The notes under the pieces: generated by a model
The model's input: the letters and a program-made list of their open reading frames with translations, nothing else
Told to the model about the DNA's origin: nothing
Database searches by the model: none
Origin: Gemmatimonadota bacterium
Lineage (GTDB): Bacteria > Gemmatimonadota > Gemmatimonadetes > Longimicrobiales > Gaopeijiaceae
Reading direction: 5' to 3'
DNA length: 64,000 nt
Assembly (NCBI GenBank): GCA_022340865.1
Contig: JAJDNC010000103.1
Coordinates: 1 to 64,000, forward strand
Program-made: the position numbers and the translations under genes
Part shown: in pieces, positions 1 to 9,624 of the stretch
Numbering within the stretch: position 1 is the stretch's first letter
How the letters are laid out: each line of letters begins with the position of its first letter

Positions 1-41
1 ACCTCCCCAACGGGACCCAACCGGGGGCGGGCGCTCGACGT

Positions 42-1569
<1,528 letters not shown>

Positions 1570-1610
1570 AAGGGCGGGGCGATGCGCCCCGGCCCCAACG
1601 AGAGGAACCG

Positions 1611-2726
1611 ATGAGCGCTCCGTTCCCCATCCGACCGCGGCTTCTGCTCGGCCCCGGCCCCTCCCCGGTGCACGACCGCATCCTGCAGGCGATGGCACGG
1701 CCCACCGTAGGTCACCTGGACCCCCAGTTCCTCCAGGTGATGGACGACGTGAACGCACGCCTGAGGCAGGTGTTCTCCACGGCACACCCGCTGACGTTCC
1801 CTGTGTCTGGAACCGGCTCCGCCGGTCAGGAAGCCGCCCTGGCCAACCTCCTGGAGCCGGGCGACACCGCCATCATCGGCATCAACGGCGTCTTCGGCGG
1901 CCGCCTGGCGGAGATGGCCCGTCGCATGGGTGCCGAGGTAGTGGCGGTGGAGGAGACCTGGGGGCACATCATCGACCCCACGAAGCTCGTGCAGGCGCAC
2001 AGGGACCACCCGCACGCTCGCCTGGTCGCGGTCGTTCACGCGGAGACGTCCACCGGCGTGCGCCAGCCGCTGGACGAGCTCGGGAGCTATCTCGCCGGCA
2101 CCGAAACGCTGTACGTCGTCGATGCCGTCACTTCCCTCGGGGGCATCCCGGTGGAGGTCGACGCCCACCGCATCGACGTGTGCTACTCGGGCACCCAGAA
2201 GTGCCTCGGCGTACCGCCGGGCCTCTCGCCGATGACGTTCTCCCCGAGAGCCCTGGAGCGCGTCCGCAGCCGGAAGCACCCATGCCAGAGCTGGTACCTC
2301 GACGCCTCGCTGTTGGCCGACTACGTGGGGGAGAGCTCGGAGCGCAAGTACCACCACACGGCGCCCATCAACATGATGTACGCCCTCCACGAAGGGCTGG
2401 TCATGATCGAGGAGGAGGGTCTCGAGGCCCGCTACGCGCGCCACGCGGAGGTGGGGGCGCGCCTCCAGGGCGAGCTGGAGGCGCGCGGCTTCACGCTCTT
2501 CGCGGAGGAGGGCCACCGGCTGCCGGAGCTCACGTCCGCCGCCCTCCCGGGAGGCGTGGCGGAGGCGCCGCTGCGTAAGGCGCTGCTGGAGCGGTACGAC
2601 ATCGAGGTGGGCGGCGGCCTGGGTCCCGCGAAGGGCAAGATCTGGCGCATCGGGCTCATGGGCGCCGGCGCCACCCACGACAGCGTCGATCGCCTGTTGG
2701 CGGCGGTGGACGACCTGCTGGACTGA
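1611..2726 (+). CDS. class V PLP aminotransferase (alanine-glyoxylate / serine-pyruvate type)
   Basis: PLP-dependent aminotransferase of fold type I, 371 residues, the usual length for the alanine-glyoxylate or serine-glyoxylate aminotransferase group. The N-terminus LLLGPGPSPV, the PLP phosphate-contacting SGTGSAGQEA and the lysine motif SGTQKCLG (Lys197 as Schiff-base residue) are diagnostic. The C-terminal GGGLGPAKGKIWRIGLMG is typical as well. An ATG with GAGAGG upstream sets the start. It lies 41 bases after guaB and 12 bases before the transglycosylase gene, so co-transcription is likely. The amino donor (alanine, serine or phosphoserine) cannot be decided from sequence; a role in glycine/serine metabolism is inference. 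Confidence 0.9.
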   Translation: MSAPFPIRPRLLLGPGPSPVHDRILQAMARPTVGHLDPQFLQVMDDVNARLRQVFSTAHPLTFPVSGTGSAGQEAALANLLEPGDTAIIGINGVFGGRLAEMARRMGAEVVAVEETWGHIIDPTKLVQAHRDHPHARLVAVVHAETSTGVRQPLDELGSYLAGTETLYVVDAVTSLGGIPVEVDAHRIDVCYSGTQKCLGVPPGLSPMTFSPRALERVRSRKHPCQSWYLDASLLADYVGESSERKYHHTAPINMMYALHEGLVMIEEEGLEARYARHAEVGARLQGELEARGFTLFAEEGHRLPELTSAALPGGVAEAPLRKALLERYDIEVGGGLGPAKGKIWRIGLMGAGATHDSVDRLLAAVDDLLD

Positions 2727-2738
2727 CGGGGTGGTCGG

Positions 2739-3998
2739 ATGAGGCCCGCGACTCCGGTCGCCGTGGGTCCCCCTTCCCGAGCGAAGGCGGAGGCACGCCG
2801 CGCCCACGGCGGCGGCGCCCGAACCGTGCTGATCCTCGTATGCGGAGTGCTGGCCGCGTGCGCCACTACACCCCTGCCGCTGCCCTACACCCCCGCCCCT
2901 CTGCCGACGCCGCGTATCGCGCTTCCGGATCCCGACCTGGGCGGTCACGACTTCGACCGTGCCTTCTTCACGCCCCCGCCCCCTGTCGTCCGCGACGCCA
3001 TCCTCAGCTCCGCGGTGGCGCGGAACCCGGAGTTCCAGGCCCGCGTCTCCCACTGGGTGGACTTCTATGAGACCAAAGGCTCGCGCTGGCTGCCGGGGTA
3101 CCTGGAGCGCATGGACCAGTTCGGGCCGATGGTGGATTCCACGCTGGCGAACCGGCACATGCCATATTCGCTCCGGTATCTCCCCATCGTGGAGAGCGGG
3201 TACAGCCCCCGGGCGGTGAGCAGAGCCAGCGCGGCCGGGCTCTGGCAGCTCATGGCGAGCACGGCGAGGGGCTACGGGATGCGGGTCGGGCCGCTCCTGG
3301 ACGAGCGCCGCAATCCCGTCAAGGCCACCGCCGCCGCCGCGCACTTCCTGACGACCCTCAAGGGCCAGTTCGGGTCGTGGTTCCTGGCGCTGGCGGCGTA
3401 CAACGCCGGACCTGTCCGCGTGGAGCACATCCTGGACCGGTACGCGCCCCTGGAGCCGCGCACGGATTCCCTCTACTGGAAGCTGCGTAACCGCTTTCCG
3501 GCGGAGACCCGGGACTTCGTGCCGAAGTTCTTCGCCGCGGTGCAGATCGCGAAGAACCCGGAAGCCCATGGCGTCGACGTGCCGAAGGACTCGCTGGGCT
3601 TCGACTACGACGAGGTGGTCGTCCCGGACGCGACCACGATGGACGTGGTGGCCCGGGCCGCGGAGGTCCCCCAGGCGGAGATCGAGCGCCTGAATCCCGA
3701 GATCGTGCGCGGCATCACGCCCCCGGGCAGAAAGACCGTGCTGCGGGTGCCGGCAGGGCAGGGGAAGACGTTTCGGGAGAACTACCCGCACATCCCGCCC
3801 AGCAAGCGGGTCACCTTCGTCGTGCACCGGGTATCCAGGGGGGAGAACCTGACTCGGATCGCGCGGAAGTACGGCGTGCGCGTCGCCGACATCGTAGCCG
3901 CCAATCCCGGCATCCGGCCCCGACGTCTGCAGATCGGGCAGCGCATCACGGTGCCCGTGGCCCCCAGGGCGCGGAGGTCCGCCGGAGGACGCCGCTGA
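2739..3998 (+). CDS. membrane-bound lytic murein transglycosylase (MltD-like) with LysM
   Basis: Cleaves the MurNAc-GlcNAc bond of peptidoglycan non-hydrolytically. The 419 residues begin with a basic segment and a lipoprotein signal ending LAAC, giving lipidation at Cys41. The SLT domain covers about residues 95-250: the IVESGYSPRAVS motif gives catalytic Glu152, followed by AAGLWQLM and LALAAYNAGP. A weak LysM-like segment at about 300-345 precedes a clear LysM at about 365-412 (VSRGENLTRIARKYGV). This is the MltD layout with fewer LysM repeats. The ATG at 2739 follows the aminotransferase by 12 bases; a later start would leave less signal sequence. It converges on moaC. Confidence 0.9.
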   Translation: MRPATPVAVGPPSRAKAEARRAHGGGARTVLILVCGVLAACATTPLPLPYTPAPLPTPRIALPDPDLGGHDFDRAFFTPPPPVVRDAILSSAVARNPEFQARVSHWVDFYETKGSRWLPGYLERMDQFGPMVDSTLANRHMPYSLRYLPIVESGYSPRAVSRASAAGLWQLMASTARGYGMRVGPLLDERRNPVKATAAAAHFLTTLKGQFGSWFLALAAYNAGPVRVEHILDRYAPLEPRTDSLYWKLRNRFPAETRDFVPKFFAAVQIAKNPEAHGVDVPKDSLGFDYDEVVVPDATTMDVVARAAEVPQAEIERLNPEIVRGITPPGRKTVLRVPAGQGKTFRENYPHIPPSKRVTFVVHRVSRGENLTRIARKYGVRVADIVAANPGIRPRRLQIGQRITVPVAPRARRSAGGRR

Positions 3999-4007
3999 GA
4001 GAGACGC

Positions 4008-4031
4008 CGGAGGCCCGCGAAGAGGGCTCCG
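4008..4031. terminator. GC-rich hairpin between convergent genes
   Basis: A stem CGGAG-CCC/GGG-CTCCG with one bulged G and a 7-base loop lies in the 37-base gap between the transglycosylase gene and moaC. No T-tract follows on either strand. It resembles the hairpins at other convergent junctions of this window. Confidence 0.4.
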
Positions 4032-4035
4032 CCGG

Positions 4036-4518
4036 CTATCCCCCCGCGTCCCAGCTCCCCGAGCGGCCACCCTCCTTGTGGAGGAGGCGGATCCCCTCGA
4101 TGCGCATCCCCCGGTCCACGGCCTTGAGCATGTCGTAGACGGTGAGCAGCGCCACCGAGACCGCGGTGAGGGCCTCCATCTCCACGCCGGTGGGCCCGCT
4201 CACCCGGGCTTCGGCTTCCACCACCACACCGGGGAGCGAGTCGTCCAGCGCCGCGGTCACGGCCACGGTGGCACCAGGCAGCGCGTGGCACAGGGGGATG
4301 AGATCGGCGGTTCGCTTGCCCCCCATGATCCCGGCGAGCTCGGCCACGGCCAACGGATTCCCCTTGGCGAGCTCCCCGCTCCGGATCCGCTCCAGGGTCG
4401 CCTCGGACATGACGATCCGCCCCTCTGCCCTGGCGAAGCGCCGGCTGACGCCTTTGCCCGTGACGTCCACCATGCGTGGGCGCCCCTCGTCGTCGTAGTG
4501 TGTGAGGCTGGCGGCCAT
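4036..4518 (-). CDS. moaC: cyclic pyranopterin monophosphate synthase
   Basis: Second step of molybdenum cofactor synthesis: converts the MoaA product 3',8-cyclo-dihydro-GTP to cyclic pyranopterin monophosphate. The 160 residues are the normal size. Family blocks are seen in order: MVDVTGKGVSRRFARA, the phosphate-binding GGKRTADLIPLCHALP, and EMEALTAVSVALLTVYDMLKAVD, which holds the catalytic Asp/Lys pair. The open frame extends upstream into holB, but the start is set at MAASLTHYDD because this matches the family N-terminus and lies two bases after the holB stop. Last gene of the long minus-strand run. No other moa gene is in the window. Confidence 0.95.
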   Translation of the reverse strand: MAASLTHYDDEGRPRMVDVTGKGVSRRFARAEGRIVMSEATLERIRSGELAKGNPLAVAELAGIMGGKRTADLIPLCHALPGATVAVTAALDDSLPGVVVEAEARVSGPTGVEMEALTAVSVALLTVYDMLKAVDRGMRIEGIRLLHKEGGRSGSWDAGG

Positions 4519-4520
4519 GG

Positions 4521-5714
4521 TCAAGCCTTCGCTCCGGCCGGGGCCGGCGTGAGGAGTGACTCGCGAAGACGCCGGACGAGACCCGAGACGATGAGCTGGG
4601 GATTCACGTTTCCCCGGGCGAGCTCCCGGGCTTCCTCGAACGCCGGGAAGGCCCTGGCGAGGTCGGCGGGCGAGGCGGAGAGGCGAGCCGCCATCGCCCG
4701 CAGGCGGTCGACAGAGTCCTGGCTGAGGACCCGCTCCTCGGCGCCGGAGGCGACGGCGGCCAGGTCTCGCAGCCACTCCTCCCCGAAGGTGAAGAGCTCG
4801 ACGAGTCGCCTGGCCCCGGCGGAGGACTGTTCCAGGGCGGCGGCGAAGCCCGCTGCGGGAGAACCCACGAGGGCGGCCTCCAGGAGCTTCAAGGCATCGC
4901 GTCGAAGGGTCTCCAGCGGACCGGGGCCGTCGTCGTCGGGGAGGAAGCCGAGGGCGCGCCCGATGGATCCCTGTCCCAGCGTGGCGGCCCAGGTGGCGAC
5001 ATCATCCTCGATGCCCAGGTGGGCAACCATGAACGAGGCCACATTGCGCGTGCTCAAGGGGGAGAGGTGGAGGGGCACCGAGCGGGACCGGATGGTGGGG
5101 AGGAGACGGCCGGGCTCGCTGGACGTGAGGATCATGCGGGTACACTGCGGGGGCTCCTCCAGGAGCTTGAGAAGGGCGTTGGCGGCTTCCGGGCTGGACT
5201 CCTGCGGCACCAGGAGCTCGGCATCCGCGATGATGAACACCTGCACCGCGGATAGGGTGGGGCGGGACTGCGCACGCCTCCGAAGGCTCTGCATCAGGCC
5301 CAGGTAGAGACCGCGCATCTCGTCTCCGAGACTTGGCCTCAGGGGCTGCTCGCGGAGCTCGGCCAGGGCGTCGGCCCTCGCGGACTCCAGGGCCTCCGAG
5401 AGGCGGTCTCCGGACACGCCCGTGGGACGGGACACCGGGAAGTACCAGTGCAGATCCGGGTGCTCGAGGCCCAGCACCAGCCGGCAGGGGCGGCAAGTGC
5501 CGCAAGGCCCTTCCCGGGTCGGCGCCTCGCAGAGCTGGAGCTGGGCCAGCCACAGGGCCAGCCGCTGCTTGCCCACACCGCGCATCCCCTGGACGAGCAG
5601 CGCGGCGGGGAGCCGAGCGGCCGCATTCGCCTGGATCAGGGCGGCTCGCGCCTCATCGTGCCCGGCGAGGGGGTGCAGCTCGGTCACTGGCCGGATCCCT
5701 TGCTCTTGAGCCAT
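4521..5714 (-). CDS. holB: DNA polymerase III, delta' subunit
   Basis: Clamp-loader subunit of the replicative polymerase, 397 residues. The AAA+ fold starts with HPLAGHDEAR. A P-loop-like GMRGVGKQR lacks the usual Ser/Thr after the lysine. A four-cysteine zinc module follows (Cys62, Cys71, Cys74, Cys77), then the conserved ANALLKLLEEPP and RSRSVPLHL segments of delta'/gamma proteins. The degenerate P-loop favours delta' over tau/gamma. The ATG start overlaps the end of the upstream EnvC-like gene by 31 bases, and the stop is two bases from moaC. Usual partners are DnaX and HolA, neither of which is in this window. Confidence 0.88.
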   Translation of the reverse strand: MAQEQGIRPVTELHPLAGHDEARAALIQANAAARLPAALLVQGMRGVGKQRLALWLAQLQLCEAPTREGPCGTCRPCRLVLGLEHPDLHWYFPVSRPTGVSGDRLSEALESARADALAELREQPLRPSLGDEMRGLYLGLMQSLRRRAQSRPTLSAVQVFIIADAELLVPQESSPEAANALLKLLEEPPQCTRMILTSSEPGRLLPTIRSRSVPLHLSPLSTRNVASFMVAHLGIEDDVATWAATLGQGSIGRALGFLPDDDGPGPLETLRRDALKLLEAALVGSPAAGFAAALEQSSAGARRLVELFTFGEEWLRDLAAVASGAEERVLSQDSVDRLRAMAARLSASPADLARAFPAFEEARELARGNVNPQLIVSGLVRRLRESLLTPAPAGAKA

Positions 5715-6922
5715 TTCAGGGGATCCTGAGCCTGGGGCGCGCCCCCGTCCACCGGGGCGCGGATCTGAAACTCCACGTGCGGCCCCTCCGGGGTGTCGGC
5801 CCCTCCCACCGTGCCCACCACCTGACCCGTCTTCACCTCATGACCCTCCACCACCCCGATGTCCTCCAGGTAGAGATAGAGGGTGTAGAAGCCGTCGCCG
5901 TGGCTGATCACGACGGTGGGACCATACCCCTCGAAGGGTCCGGCCAGAACGACGCGGCCGCCGCGAACCGCTCGCACCGGCGTCCCGGGCGGAGCCGCGA
6001 TGCCGATGCCGTTCCAGCGCAGCACCACGCCGTTGGGACGTCGATCCTTACCGAAGCGATAGATGATCCTGCCGTCCACCGGCCAGGAGAGCGTCCCCTC
6101 GTCCTCCGTGCTCAACGTGGTCCCCGGAGGCCCTGCCGCGGACGCGGCGCGGCGCGCCGCCTCCAGCCGCTGGCGCTCGAGGTCCGCGATGAGGCTCGTG
6201 ACGTTCTTCTGGTCTGAGTCGAGCCGATCGAGCCTCGACTTCGCCTTGGATGTCCGCGTGCGTAGATCGGAGAGGTCGGTCTGCCGCTCGGCCTCCATGC
6301 TCTTGAGCTGGGCGAGCTCGCTGAGGCGCGTCTGACGCAAGGTGCCGAGGCGTGCCATCTTCCGCTGCAGGTCCTCGTTCTGTTGCGTCAGCGACTGCTC
6401 GAGGTCCGCCACGTGCTCCACCAGCCCCCTGTCGTACGCCGCCACCCGCTGCAGGTAGCGATACCGGTTGAGCAGGTCCGTGAACGAGGTGGCGCCGAGC
6501 AGGACACGCACGGTGCGCAGGGGGCCCATCTCGTAGATGTCGCGGAGGCGACGGGCAAGGGTGGCGCGGGCCACCGCGCTCCGCTCGCGTGTTTCGACGA
6601 GCTGCTTGGTGGTCTCCTCGACCTGCTTGGAGGTCGCGTCCACCTGGAAGGTCACCTCCGCAAGCACCGATCGTGACGCCGACAACTGCCTCTCGATGTT
6701 CACCAGCTCCGTGCTGGCGTCGCGGACATGGGCCTGCATGGTCTCCATCTGCTGCTGGAGGCGCGTCCGCTCGGCGCGGATCTCCTCGAGGCGCCTCTGG
6801 CTCTCCAGGATCTGCTTGTTGAGATCCGTCTGCTGCGCGAGGGCCGGCGACGCCGCTCCGGCAGCCAGGAGGGCGACAAGACCCACGAGAAGGAGCCTTG
6901 CGGCCGAGGGCCGCGTCCCCAT
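5684..6922 (-). CDS. EnvC-like coiled-coil protein with degenerate LytM (M23) domain
   Basis: Exported 412-residue protein. Residues 1-30 are a signal peptide ending ALAQ. Residues 31-260 are heptad-rich coiled coil with a central break near 130-150. Residues 278-405 are a LytM fold (SWPVDGRIIYRF ... GIAAPPGTPVRA ... GPHVEFQIR). The zinc-site positions are altered: Trp303 and Gly307 stand where the HxxxD pair is expected, Tyr351 replaces a histidine, and HxH reads His382-x-Glu384. E. coli EnvC has the same kind of loss and acts as an amidase activator recruited by FtsEX. Start chosen at the ATG with GGAAGG upstream, 17 bases after ftsX. The open frame runs further upstream but only as ftsX shadow. 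Confidence 0.85.
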   Translation of the reverse strand: MGTRPSAARLLLVGLVALLAAGAASPALAQQTDLNKQILESQRRLEEIRAERTRLQQQMETMQAHVRDASTELVNIERQLSASRSVLAEVTFQVDATSKQVEETTKQLVETRERSAVARATLARRLRDIYEMGPLRTVRVLLGATSFTDLLNRYRYLQRVAAYDRGLVEHVADLEQSLTQQNEDLQRKMARLGTLRQTRLSELAQLKSMEAERQTDLSDLRTRTSKAKSRLDRLDSDQKNVTSLIADLERQRLEAARRAASAAGPPGTTLSTEDEGTLSWPVDGRIIYRFGKDRRPNGVVLRWNGIGIAAPPGTPVRAVRGGRVVLAGPFEGYGPTVVISHGDGFYTLYLYLEDIGVVEGHEVKTGQVVGTVGGADTPEGPHVEFQIRAPVDGGAPQAQDPLKWLKSKGSGQ

Positions 6923-6939
6923 GCCCCTTCCGCCTTCCC

Positions 6940-7794
6940 TCACAGGTCTCTCAGATGCCGCCGAATGGCCATCCCGCTGGAGAGCGCCCCGAAGAGCGCA
7001 CCCGCCGCGAGGGCTCCCAGGACCCACGCTCCGGGAATCCAGGCGACGGCGAAGAGGAAGGCGTAGGCTCCGCGATACGTCGCGTAGGTGAGCAGCCACG
7101 CCAGCAGGCCGCCCAGGAGACCCGCCATGGCGCCCTCCAGCAGGAAGGGCCGGCGAATGAACCCGTTCTTCGCTCCCACCAGGCGCATCACGTGGATCTC
7201 CTCGCGGCGGGCGAAGATCGCGATGCGCAGCGCCGTGCCGATGATGACCGCCGCCACCAGGAAGAACCCGGCGCCGAGGACCACGGTGGTGACCGCACCG
7301 ATGCGCCGGAGCATGAACAGCTTGTCCACCCATTCCCTGCCGTACTGGACGTCCTCGACGAAGGAATAGGAGGAGGCCTTCCGCGCAATGCTCTCCACCA
7401 CCGGGCGGGTGCGTGACCCCGACTTGAGCTCCACCTCGAGGGACTGGGGGAGGGGGTTCACCTCCGAGGTCGAGAACAGGTCGGCGAAGTCGGGCAGCTC
7501 CTTCTTCGCGTTGTCCAGGGCCTCGCGCTTGGACACATAGTGCACCTGCGCCACCTGGGGGAGCTCTCCGAGCTCCTTCTCCGCGAGGTCGATCTCGCTC
7601 TGGCGGGCGTCGTCCCTCAGATAGACCACGATCTGCACGCGCTCCTCGATAGCGCTGAGCGCGAGATGGAGGTTGTAGGACGCCAGGGCGAAGAGCCCGA
7701 CGGCGAAGAGGGCGAGCCCCACCATGGCCGACGAGAGCCCCGTGAGCACCGGGGTGCGGCGAAACGCAGCGAAGGCTTCACGTAGCGCGTACAC
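6940..7794 (-). CDS. ftsX: cell-division ABC transporter-like membrane protein FtsX
   Basis: Inner-membrane partner of FtsE, 284 residues. The first membrane helix lies at about 20-46, followed by a periplasmic domain of about 110 residues and three helices in the C-terminal half (about 172-200, 215-240 and 248-272), the FtsX/MacB-like arrangement. The N-terminal REAFAAFRRTPVLT is a typical FtsX cytoplasmic lead. The start is GTG, nine bases after the ftsE stop. In the family, FtsEX uses ATP hydrolysis to switch on periplasmic peptidoglycan hydrolysis through a coiled-coil partner, and the next gene here encodes such a partner. Confidence 0.93.
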   Translation of the reverse strand: MYALREAFAAFRRTPVLTGLSSAMVGLALFAVGLFALASYNLHLALSAIEERVQIVVYLRDDARQSEIDLAEKELGELPQVAQVHYVSKREALDNAKKELPDFADLFSTSEVNPLPQSLEVELKSGSRTRPVVESIARKASSYSFVEDVQYGREWVDKLFMLRRIGAVTTVVLGAGFFLVAAVIIGTALRIAIFARREEIHVMRLVGAKNGFIRRPFLLEGAMAGLLGGLLAWLLTYATYRGAYAFLFAVAWIPGAWVLGALAAGALFGALSSGMAIRRHLRDL

Positions 7795-7803
7795 GGGGAT
7801 GCC

Positions 7804-8475
7804 TCACGCCTGCTGGGAGTCGTACACGAGGTTGCCGTTGTCCAGCTCCAACACCCTGCCGCGGGGGTACTTGCGGATCAGCTCGAGGTCGTGGGTCGCC
7901 ATGAGCACGGCCATGCCTCGGGCATTGATGTCCCAGAACAGGTCCATGATGCCCCGGGAAGCCCGTTCGTCGAGGTTGCCCGTGGGCTCGTCGGCGAGGA
8001 GCAGGAAGGGGTCGTTGGCGAGGGCCCTGGCGATGGCCACGCGCTGCTGCTCGCCTCCCGACAGCTCGTTCACCATCGCCCCCGCCTTGGGCGCCAGGCC
8101 CACCTGAGCCAGGAGTCGCTGTGCGCGGGGCATGACCTCCTTCCTGGGCGTACCGGTCACCTCGAGAACGAAGGCCACGTTCTGCAGGGCGGTGCGGCCG
8201 GGAAGGAGACGGAAATCCTGGAAGACGAATCCCACCCGCCGACGCACCTTCCACACCTCGCGGGTCGAGATGAGCTGAGACGAGTAGCCCGTGACCCGCA
8301 CCTCTCCCGCGGTGGGGCGCTCCATCATGTGGACGAGGCGCAAGGTGGTGGTCTTGCCGGAGCCGGAGTGCCCGGTGAGGAACGCGAACTCACCCTTGGG
8401 AAGATGGAAGGAGACGTCCCGGAGCGCGTACCCGCGCCGGGGATACTCCCTGGAGACGTTCGTGAGCTTGATCAC
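7804..8475 (-). CDS. ftsE: cell-division ATP-binding protein FtsE
   Basis: ABC ATPase of the FtsEX complex, 223 residues, standard length. Walker A is GHSGSGKTT, the Q-loop region reads RRVGFVFQDFRLL, the signature is LSGGEQQRVAIARAL, Walker B is LLLADEPTGNLD, and the switch histidine is in MATHD. The N-terminal ligand sequence (MIKLTNVSREYPRRGYALRDVSF) is FtsE-like. The start codon is GTG. It begins 192 bases after the end of pdxA, a gap full of stem-loops, so it probably heads its own ftsE-ftsX-EnvC-like-holB-moaC unit. Confidence 0.95.
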   Translation of the reverse strand: MIKLTNVSREYPRRGYALRDVSFHLPKGEFAFLTGHSGSGKTTTLRLVHMMERPTAGEVRVTGYSSQLISTREVWKVRRRVGFVFQDFRLLPGRTALQNVAFVLEVTGTPRKEVMPRAQRLLAQVGLAPKAGAMVNELSGGEQQRVAIARALANDPFLLLADEPTGNLDERASRGIMDLFWDINARGMAVLMATHDLELIRKYPRGRVLELDNGNLVYDSQQA

Positions 8476-8563
8476 CGGACCCCGTGATGTCCCGGAACGG
8501 AGAGTCGCGCGTGGTGGGCGGCCCCCTCGGCGGCCACCACGACACTAGCAGGTCCATGGTGAA

Positions 8564-8621
8564 GGGGGTACCCCCGACCCGCGCCCCCGCGCGGGTGCCC
8601 GGGGCTCGCAACGAAAGCCCC
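8564..8621. terminator. cluster of stem-loops between pdxA and ftsE
   Basis: Three structures sit here: a 12-base palindrome GGGGGTACCCCC at 8564-8575, a CCCGCGC/GCGCGGG stem at 8578-8595, and GGGGCT/AGCCCC at 8601-8621 with a 9-base loop. Read on the minus strand, the last is the first structure met about 45 bases after the pdxA stop. No U-tract follows. A terminator or processing region is inference. Confidence 0.45.
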
Positions 8622-8667
8622 GCCCGTCTTCATCGAGGCCTCCGGTGCGAGGCTCCGGGGCAGTGGA

Positions 8668-9615
8668 CTAGCCACTCTCGGGATCCGTCCGCAGGCGCGT
8701 GGCGGCCAGGCGCACGGCCAGGCGCAGGGCCTCGAGCATGGACGAAGGGTCGGCCTTCCCGGCTCCCGCCAGATCGAAGGCGGTGCCGTGATCCGGTGAC
8801 GTGCGCACGAAGGGCAGACCCAGCGTGACGTTCACGCCGGTGCCGAAGGAGGCCGTCTTGAACGCGGCCATGCCGACATCGTGGTACGGCGCCACGACCG
8901 CGTCGAACTCGCCGCCCAGGGCGCGGTCGAACACGGTATCCGCGGGGAACGGTCCCCGGGCGTCCATGCCCTCGCTCCGCAGCCGTTCCACCACGGGAGA
9001 GAACACACGTTCTTCCTCGTCGCCGAAGAGCCCGCGGTCCGAGGCGTGGGGGTTCAGGCCACACAGCGCGATGCACGGCTGGGCGATCCTCCATCCCTCC
9101 CGAAGGGACTCGTGGAGAAGCCGCGTCTGCGCCGTCAGAAGCTCCTGAGTCACGGCCCCCGCCACGTCGCGGAGCGGAATATGGGTCGTGGCGAGGAGGA
9201 TGCGGAGCGCGCCTCCGATCCGTGTACGCTCCGCCACCATGAACATCCCGACCTCGTGACTTCCGGAGAGCGCCTTGAGGAGCTCGGTCTGGCCGGGATA
9301 GACGTGGCCGGCGGCGTGCAGCGCCGGCTTGTGCACCGGAGCGGTGACGAGGCCGTCGGCATGGCCCCCGCCGATGAGCTCCACGGCGAGCTGGATGGAC
9401 TGGACCGAGACGTGTCCCGCGCTCCGTTCGGTCCCGTCCCAGGGGTCCGTCGCGACGTCCGGACGTGCGGGGCCCCCCTGCGTCTCGGGGGGACCGACGA
9501 GGAGCACCTCGGCATCGGCGTGTTCCGCCAGGAGCGACGCGACGGCCCGGGACGCCACCTCGGGCCCGATGCCGCGAGGATCACCCAGTGTCACGGCGAT
9601 GCGAGGCTTCCTCAT
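8668..9615 (-). CDS. pdxA: 4-hydroxythreonine-4-phosphate dehydrogenase
   Basis: NAD-dependent enzyme of DXP-dependent pyridoxal 5'-phosphate synthesis, oxidising 4-phosphohydroxy-L-threonine. The 315 residues match the family. Seen motifs: VTLGDPRGIGPEV at the N-terminus, TAPVHKPAL with the first metal histidine, GLNPHASD, and APYHDVGMAAFKTASFGTGVN with the second metal histidine, followed by RTSPDHGTAFDLAGAGKAD. ATG start nine bases after the surA-like stop. The surA-pdxA order is the same as in enterobacteria. At about residues 30-75 there is a short, acidic, poorly conserved stretch. Confidence 0.95.
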   Translation of the reverse strand: MRKPRIAVTLGDPRGIGPEVASRAVASLLAEHADAEVLLVGPPETQGGPARPDVATDPWDGTERSAGHVSVQSIQLAVELIGGGHADGLVTAPVHKPALHAAGHVYPGQTELLKALSGSHEVGMFMVAERTRIGGALRILLATTHIPLRDVAGAVTQELLTAQTRLLHESLREGWRIAQPCIALCGLNPHASDRGLFGDEEERVFSPVVERLRSEGMDARGPFPADTVFDRALGGEFDAVVAPYHDVGMAAFKTASFGTGVNVTLGLPFVRTSPDHGTAFDLAGAGKADPSSMLEALRLAVRLAATRLRTDPESG

Positions 9616-9624
9616 GGCCGACGG

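Noticed and set aside
7761-7784. GAAAC followed by CGTA as a further ECF promoter copy
   Set aside because: Gap is 15 bases, it lies inside ftsX, and it points away from any nearby plus-strand gene.
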